A stretch of 8,614 bases of DNA from positions 1 through 8,614 of the forward strand of contig CAYREX010000025.1 of NCBI GenBank assembly GCA_964423505.1. Direction: 5' to 3'. This DNA is from CAYREX01 sp964423505. Lineage in GTDB: Bacteria > Fermentibacterota > Fermentibacteria > Fermentibacterales > JCC-6. Positions 5,463-8,614 of this stretch are shown here, piece by piece (position 1 is the first letter of the stretch; each line of letters opens with the position of its first letter). Below the pieces are notes generated by a model. That model saw nothing but the letters and a program-made list of their open reading frames with translations. It was not told the origin of the DNA and did not search any database. The translations under genes and the position numbers were made by a program.

Positions 5463-5717
5463 TTACTCGCCTCCGCCCGGGGACCGGGTGAGGCTGCTCT
5501 TGAGCCTGGCGGCCCTGTTCGGATGGATGAGCCTCCTCCTGCCGGCAGCGTCCAGCATGCTCTGGGCCTTCCGGTAGGCCTCCTCCCGCTCCTCCTGGGA
5601 CTCGGCCTCCCTCACCCGGCGCATTGCCGTCCTGAGGGCGCGGAGGCTCGAGCGGTTCCTGCGGGCCTTGACCTCGTCGGTCCTGCGCCTCTTCAGGGAT
5701 TGCCTGCTCCTTGCCAA
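5463..5717 (-). CDS. rpsT: 30S ribosomal protein S20
   Basis: 84 aa, highly basic; S20 is a primary 16S rRNA-binding protein of the small subunit body. Recognition rests on overall length, the N-terminal basic helix (ARSRQSLKRRRTDEVKARRN), the middle helix (SLRALRTAMRRVREA) and the diagnostic C-terminal segment AGRRRLIHPNRAARLKSSLT, matching the family pattern of GVIHKNAAARKKSRL. Arginine largely replaces the lysine seen in most S20 proteins, in line with high GC. The start is TTG 5717-5715, with AGGAG 7 nt upstream; the longer frame upstream would add about 27 residues unlike S20. E. coli rpsT also begins with UUG and is translationally autoregulated, so the same control is plausible. The downstream side now meets the transposon directly. 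Confidence 0.92.
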   Translation of the reverse strand: MARSRQSLKRRRTDEVKARRNRSSLRALRTAMRRVREAESQEEREEAYRKAQSMLDAAGRRRLIHPNRAARLKSSLTRSPGGGE

Positions 5718-5749
5718 GGGATGGCTCCTTTCACAGATTAGAAAGCATC

Positions 5750-5764
5750 GGAACGTTGTGTTCC
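5750..5764 (-). promoter_or_regulatory. Small inverted repeat in the rpsT leader
   Basis: GGAAC-n5-GTTCC, a perfect 5-bp dyad, lies 32 nt upstream of the rpsT TTG codon. It could form a short stem-loop in the rpsT leader mRNA. With a stem this short, chance is a real alternative. Confidence 0.25.
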
Positions 5765-5794
5765 CTAACGGTATTCCATACATGCAAGGGGGCA

Positions 5795-5823
5795 ACACTA
5801 AGCCCTCCTACATGACAAGTCAA
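5795..5823 (-). promoter_or_regulatory. Weak candidate rpsT promoter
   Basis: On the minus strand TTGACT (5823-5818) is followed by a 17-bp spacer and TAGTGT (5800-5795): 5/6 and 3/6 to consensus. It would give an rpsT leader of about 70 nt. No better pair was found in the 127-bp gap between rpsT and the carboxypeptidase gene, and no convincing plus-strand promoter either. Confidence 0.25.
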
Positions 5824-5844
5824 CACATAAGGCGGGAGATGACA

Positions 5845-7314
5845 ATGAAAAGATTCCTCTGCATAGCCCTAGCTCTCATCGCTGCCCAGGCTGTGGCCGG
5901 CCACAGGCTGGTGAGGGTGCACTCCATCACCACGGCCTCCCTCTACCAGCTCATGGAGGAGGGCTACGACGTGGCCAGCATCGGTCCCCGGCAGAGCTAC
6001 GTGGACCTCCTCCTGCCCGAGGACGAGGTTCCCGACATCCAGCTCAGGTTCACCGATGTCGAGCTCCTTCCGAGGGAGTGGGGCGAGCTGCTGCCCGAGA
6101 ACTCCCGGAATGCCGGCTACTACTACAGCCACGCCGAGAACTGGGAGTTCTGGTGCAGCCTGGCCGCCGAGTACGGCGACCTGGTGGATACCCCGGTCAG
6201 CATCGGCCAGTCCTACCAGAGCCGGGACATCTACATGATAAGGATGACCAGCCCGGTGGGCGAGCAGGACTACAAGCCGCCCATCTACTTCTCCTCGCTC
6301 ATCCACGCACGCGAGCCGGGGAGCAACTCGGTCCTCATCGACTTCGCCATGTGGCTCACCGAGAACTACGACGGCGGCGACACCAGGGCCGCCTGGATAC
6401 TCGACAACACCACCGTCTACTTCGTGCCGGTGGGCAACCCCGACGGCTACATCTACAACCTGCCCGGCGGCGGCTATCACAGGAAGAACATGAACTTCAC
6501 CCTGGGCAACGGGATCGACCTGAACAGGAACTGGGGACACCAGTGGGGCTACGACAACTCAGGTTCCAGCCCGAACCCCAACGACGAGACGTACAGGGGC
6601 ACAGGTCCCTTCTCCGAGCCGGAGACCCAGGTCCAGCGCGACTTCATAGCCAGCATCGACCCCATCGCCGCCATGAACTACCACACCTACGGCGGCTACC
6701 TGCTCTACCCCTGGGGCTACAACAACACCCCGACCCCCGACCAGTCCACCTTCGAGAGCTGGAGCGCCGCCATGACCTCCTACAACGGATACGAGTACGG
6801 CAGGGCCGGAGAGGTGCTCTACGACGTCAACGGCGACCAGAACGACTGGATGTACTGCGGCGACAGCGGCCCGGCCGTTCTCTCCTTCACCCCCGAGGTG
6901 GACGACAACGGCTTCTGGGGCGGCCAGAACGACTCCACGCTCATAGCCGACTTCTGCGAGGAGTGCCGCTACATGAACATCTGGCTCTGCATGACCGCCC
7001 CGGGACAGGTCGGCGTCGGCGAGTCGCATGGGGAGGGTATCGGCCCCGCCCTTGCGCTCTCGGCGGTGACCCCCAACCCGGTGCTCGGAGCGGCAAGCAT
7101 GACGGTTGAGGCGCCGGCCGGCTCGCAGGTGGAGGTCTCCGTCTACGACCTTCGGGGCAGGCTCGTCGAGACCGTGGCCTCGGGCTCGGTCGGCGGCGGT
7201 ACGACCACGTTCACGTGGCAGGTCCCGGGTGACCTCCCGGCAGGCGTCTACAGCGCCATCGCCAGGAGCGCGTCGGGCAGCTCGGCCACAAGACGGTTCA
7301 CCGTCCTGAGATAG
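5845..7314 (+). CDS. Secreted M14 zinc carboxypeptidase with C-terminal sorting-type domain
   Basis: 489 aa. A signal peptide (MKRFLCIALALIAAQAVAG) and a propeptide-like region (about 20-88) precede the M14 catalytic domain (about 90-385). Zinc ligands are H154 and E157 in IHAREP and H280 in NYHTYGG. The substrate-carboxylate binding pair is N227-R228 in DLNRNW, and the general base is E351 in FTPEVDD. All key residues are present, so an active exopeptidase releasing C-terminal residues is expected, as in carboxypeptidase T-like enzymes. Residues about 404-489 (AVTPNPV, VSVYDLRGRLVETV, LPAGVYSAIARS, RRFTVLR) match the FlgD-Ig / type IX-type C-terminal tail, implying export and surface attachment or release. 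ATG 5845 is chosen because GGGAG lies about 6 nt upstream; an in-frame ATG at 5839 overlaps that site. The next gene begins 16 bp downstream. Confidence 0.93.
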   Translation: MKRFLCIALALIAAQAVAGHRLVRVHSITTASLYQLMEEGYDVASIGPRQSYVDLLLPEDEVPDIQLRFTDVELLPREWGELLPENSRNAGYYYSHAENWEFWCSLAAEYGDLVDTPVSIGQSYQSRDIYMIRMTSPVGEQDYKPPIYFSSLIHAREPGSNSVLIDFAMWLTENYDGGDTRAAWILDNTTVYFVPVGNPDGYIYNLPGGGYHRKNMNFTLGNGIDLNRNWGHQWGYDNSGSSPNPNDETYRGTGPFSEPETQVQRDFIASIDPIAAMNYHTYGGYLLYPWGYNNTPTPDQSTFESWSAAMTSYNGYEYGRAGEVLYDVNGDQNDWMYCGDSGPAVLSFTPEVDDNGFWGGQNDSTLIADFCEECRYMNIWLCMTAPGQVGVGESHGEGIGPALALSAVTPNPVLGAASMTVEAPAGSQVEVSVYDLRGRLVETVASGSVGGGTTTFTWQVPGDLPAGVYSAIARSASGSSATRRFTVLR

Positions 7315-7330
7315 GAGAGGCCCGAGTCCC

Positions 7331-8125
7331 ATGGCCGGGACCGAGAGGGAGCAGCCCCCGGACGGGCAGAGCCCGGAAGAGCAGAGCCCCGACGAGCAGA
7401 CCTACTACCAGATGCTCGGCGTCCACGAGAGGGCCGGGTTCGACGAGATAGAGGACGCCTACCACGCCCTGGCCCGGGAGCTGCACCCCGACGTCACCGG
7501 CGACGACCCCGACGCCACAGCGAGGTACATGCTGGTCAACGAGGCCTACCATGTGCTCTCCGACGGCGAGAAGAGGGAGAAGTACGACGCCTCCATAGGC
7601 CTCGAGAAGTACGTCGAGGAGAAGGTCGCGGAGACCGTCCGCCAGCAGGTGGTCAGGAAGCCCAGGCGGGTGGGCGTCTCCGACATGAAGCAGCTGGACA
7701 GGAAGCTGAAGCTGTCCGTCCGCAAGGCCCGGATGCTGATAAGGCAGGGCGATTTCTGGACCGCTACGAGGCTGCTGCAGGGCTTCCTGAGCACCCACGG
7801 CGACAACGTCGACCTCCGTCGGGCCCTCGCGCAGGCCGCAGCCGGCAGACACCGCTACCACGAGGCGGTGGAGCACCAGCGGATAGTCTGCAGGGTGGAG
7901 TTCCACAACGCGGACAACTACGCGGAGCTCGGCAGCATCTACCTGCGGGCCGGGCAACTGGATCGCGCCGAGAGGTCACTGAACGAGGCGCTCTCATGGA
8001 ACTCCGAGCACGAGGGCGCCAAGCGTGACCTGGAGAAGATCAGGCGGATACGCGAGTCGAGGAAGCCGCTGTTCAGCCGGTTGATCGGCAAGATAGCCGA
8101 CGCGGTGGAGTCGAAGAGGAAATGA
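7331..8125 (+). CDS. J-domain protein with TPR repeats
   Basis: 264 aa, cytoplasmic, no membrane segment. A short acidic N-terminus carries a 15-bp tandem repeat (QSPEE/QSPDE). The J-domain (about 24-87) has the invariant HPD at 52-54 (LARELHPDVTG) and the typical ending NEAYHVLSDGEKREKYD, so it should stimulate a DnaK-type Hsp70. A charged linker (about 90-130) leads to three TPR-like 34-residue units (about 133-166, 167-200, 201-234; the last, GSIYLRAGQLDRAERSLNEAL, is the clearest), which suggest protein-protein binding. It lacks the Gly/Phe region and zinc fingers of true DnaJ, so it is a specialised co-chaperone. AGGAGAGG lies about 10 nt before the ATG. It sits in tandem behind the carboxypeptidase gene, and its stop overlaps the next start (ATGA). 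Confidence 0.88.
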   Translation: MAGTEREQPPDGQSPEEQSPDEQTYYQMLGVHERAGFDEIEDAYHALARELHPDVTGDDPDATARYMLVNEAYHVLSDGEKREKYDASIGLEKYVEEKVAETVRQQVVRKPRRVGVSDMKQLDRKLKLSVRKARMLIRQGDFWTATRLLQGFLSTHGDNVDLRRALAQAAAGRHRYHEAVEHQRIVCRVEFHNADNYAELGSIYLRAGQLDRAERSLNEALSWNSEHEGAKRDLEKIRRIRESRKPLFSRLIGKIADAVESKRK

Positions 8126-8523
8126 GCCCGGAGAGGGAGGGCTCCGAGAAGCTCTACTACTCCATCAGCGAGGTCTGCTCTATGACCGGCCTCAAGCCGC
8201 ACGTGCTCAGGTACTGGGAGACGGCCTTCCCGATGCTCAGCCCCTCGAAGAACCAGGCGGGCAACAGGGTGTACACCCCGGAGGAGGTCAGGCTCATCAA
8301 GACCATCGGTCGCCTCCTGTACGACGAGCGCTACACGATCGACGGCGCAAGGCGCAAGGTCGAGGAGATGGGGAGCTCGTCCGGACAGATGCAGCTCGGC
8401 CTGGACGGGGTCAACGTGAGCCCGGAGGCGCTCGAGGAGATAAGGCGCGAGCTGGAGGAGGTGCTGGCCATCCTGGACCGCGACCCGATGAAGGTTGACG
8501 GCTCGGGAAGGGAGGGTTCATAA
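8122..8523 (+). CDS. MerR family transcriptional regulator
   Basis: 133 aa. The N-terminal winged HTH (about 11-80) reads YYSISEVCSMTGLKPHVLRY, then WETAFPML and NRVYTPEEVRLIKTIGRLLY, all standard MerR DNA-binding features. A short coiled coil (about 100-120; LEEIRRELEEVLAIL) would serve as the dimer helix. There is no cysteine-rich or large effector domain, so a metal or drug sensor is unlikely. The start overlaps the J-domain gene stop by four bases (ATGA), indicating translational coupling. The form resembles the small MerR proteins found beside ihfA and a proline tRNA in proteobacteria, and the gene is followed here by tRNA-Pro. HspR, which follows dnaJ in actinobacteria, is a related alternative. 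Targets are unknown; the MerR-family call is secure. Confidence 0.9.
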   Translation: MSPEREGSEKLYYSISEVCSMTGLKPHVLRYWETAFPMLSPSKNQAGNRVYTPEEVRLIKTIGRLLYDERYTIDGARRKVEEMGSSSGQMQLGLDGVNVSPEALEEIRRELEEVLAILDRDPMKVDGSGREGS

Positions 8524-8536
8524 TCGCTTCTCCGGT

Positions 8537-8613
8537 CGGGGCGTGGCGCAGTCCGGTAGCGCACTTGAATGGGGTTCAAGTGGTCGCTGGTTCGAATCCA
8601 GTCGCCCCGACCA
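8537..8613 (+). tRNA. tRNA-Pro (anticodon GGG)
   Basis: A complete cloverleaf: acceptor stem CGGGGCG/CGCCCCG (7 bp, all Watson-Crick), D-arm GCGC...GCGC, anticodon stem CTTGA/TCAAG with loop ATGGGGT (anticodon GGG at 34-36), variable loop TGGTC, T-arm GCTGG-TTCGAAT-CCAGT, discriminator A and encoded CCA. It lies 13 nt after the merR stop with no promoter of its own visible, so it may be processed from the upstream transcript. Confidence 0.95.
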
Positions 8614-8614
8614 C

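Noticed and set aside
5756..5783. Possible plus-strand promoter for the carboxypeptidase gene (TTGTGT with ATACAT)
   Set aside because: Weak hexamers with no support beyond spacing; it overlaps the rpsT leader.
6078..7109. Alternative plus-strand frame within the carboxypeptidase gene, and minus-strand frames opposite it
   Set aside because: Composition is Arg/Leu/His-rich low complexity, while the main frame has every M14 catalytic residue.

Overview
The window looks like chromosomal sequence of a GC-rich, Gram-negative (diderm) bacterium. It has a signal-peptide-bearing protein that resembles an outer-membrane beta-barrel, and a secreted zinc carboxypeptidase ending in a FlgD-like / type IX-style sorting tail. 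Such tails, together with the compact DUF2089 operon, suggest an FCB-type or related uncultured candidate phylum (Fermentibacteria- or Eisenbacteria-like). That placement is an inference and not secure.

Minus strand, 1-1905: a four-gene operon read right to left from a good promoter at 1931-1958. It encodes a DUF2089 zinc-ribbon/HTH protein, an 85-aa membrane protein, a 139-aa protein with a SHOCT-like N-terminus, and a degenerate YchF/DUF933-type P-loop protein that runs off the left edge. The first and third genes carry the same roughly 20-residue helical module, at the C-terminus of one and the N-terminus of the other.

Plus strand, 1906-4566: a divergent promoter drives glgC (ADP-glucose pyrophosphorylase). 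A second promoter follows, with an 11-bp perfect inverted repeat just after its expected start site, and leads into the putative beta-barrel gene. That gene is closed by a perfect 28-bp GC-rich palindrome, a probable terminator.

Mobile element, 4578-5456: an 879-bp insertion bounded by 45-bp inverted repeats (42/45 identical). It encodes a single Y1/HUH transposase of the REP-associated (RAYT) type. Each end holds two copies of a GTTATGGGGACACC-like box at a 27-bp period, and the transposase stop codon lies inside the right repeat. It is visibly more AT-rich than the surrounding genes and sits 6 bp beyond the stop codon of rpsT.

5463-8613: rpsT (ribosomal protein S20, minus strand, TTG start) is divergent from a plus-strand cluster of M14 carboxypeptidase, J-domain/TPR protein, MerR-type regulator (ATGA overlap) and tRNA-Pro(GGG) with encoded CCA. 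No CRISPR array, rRNA or phage genes were seen. The most unusual items are the long-TIR RAYT element, the P-loop protein that has lost canonical GTPase residues, and the DUF2089 operon with its shared module.
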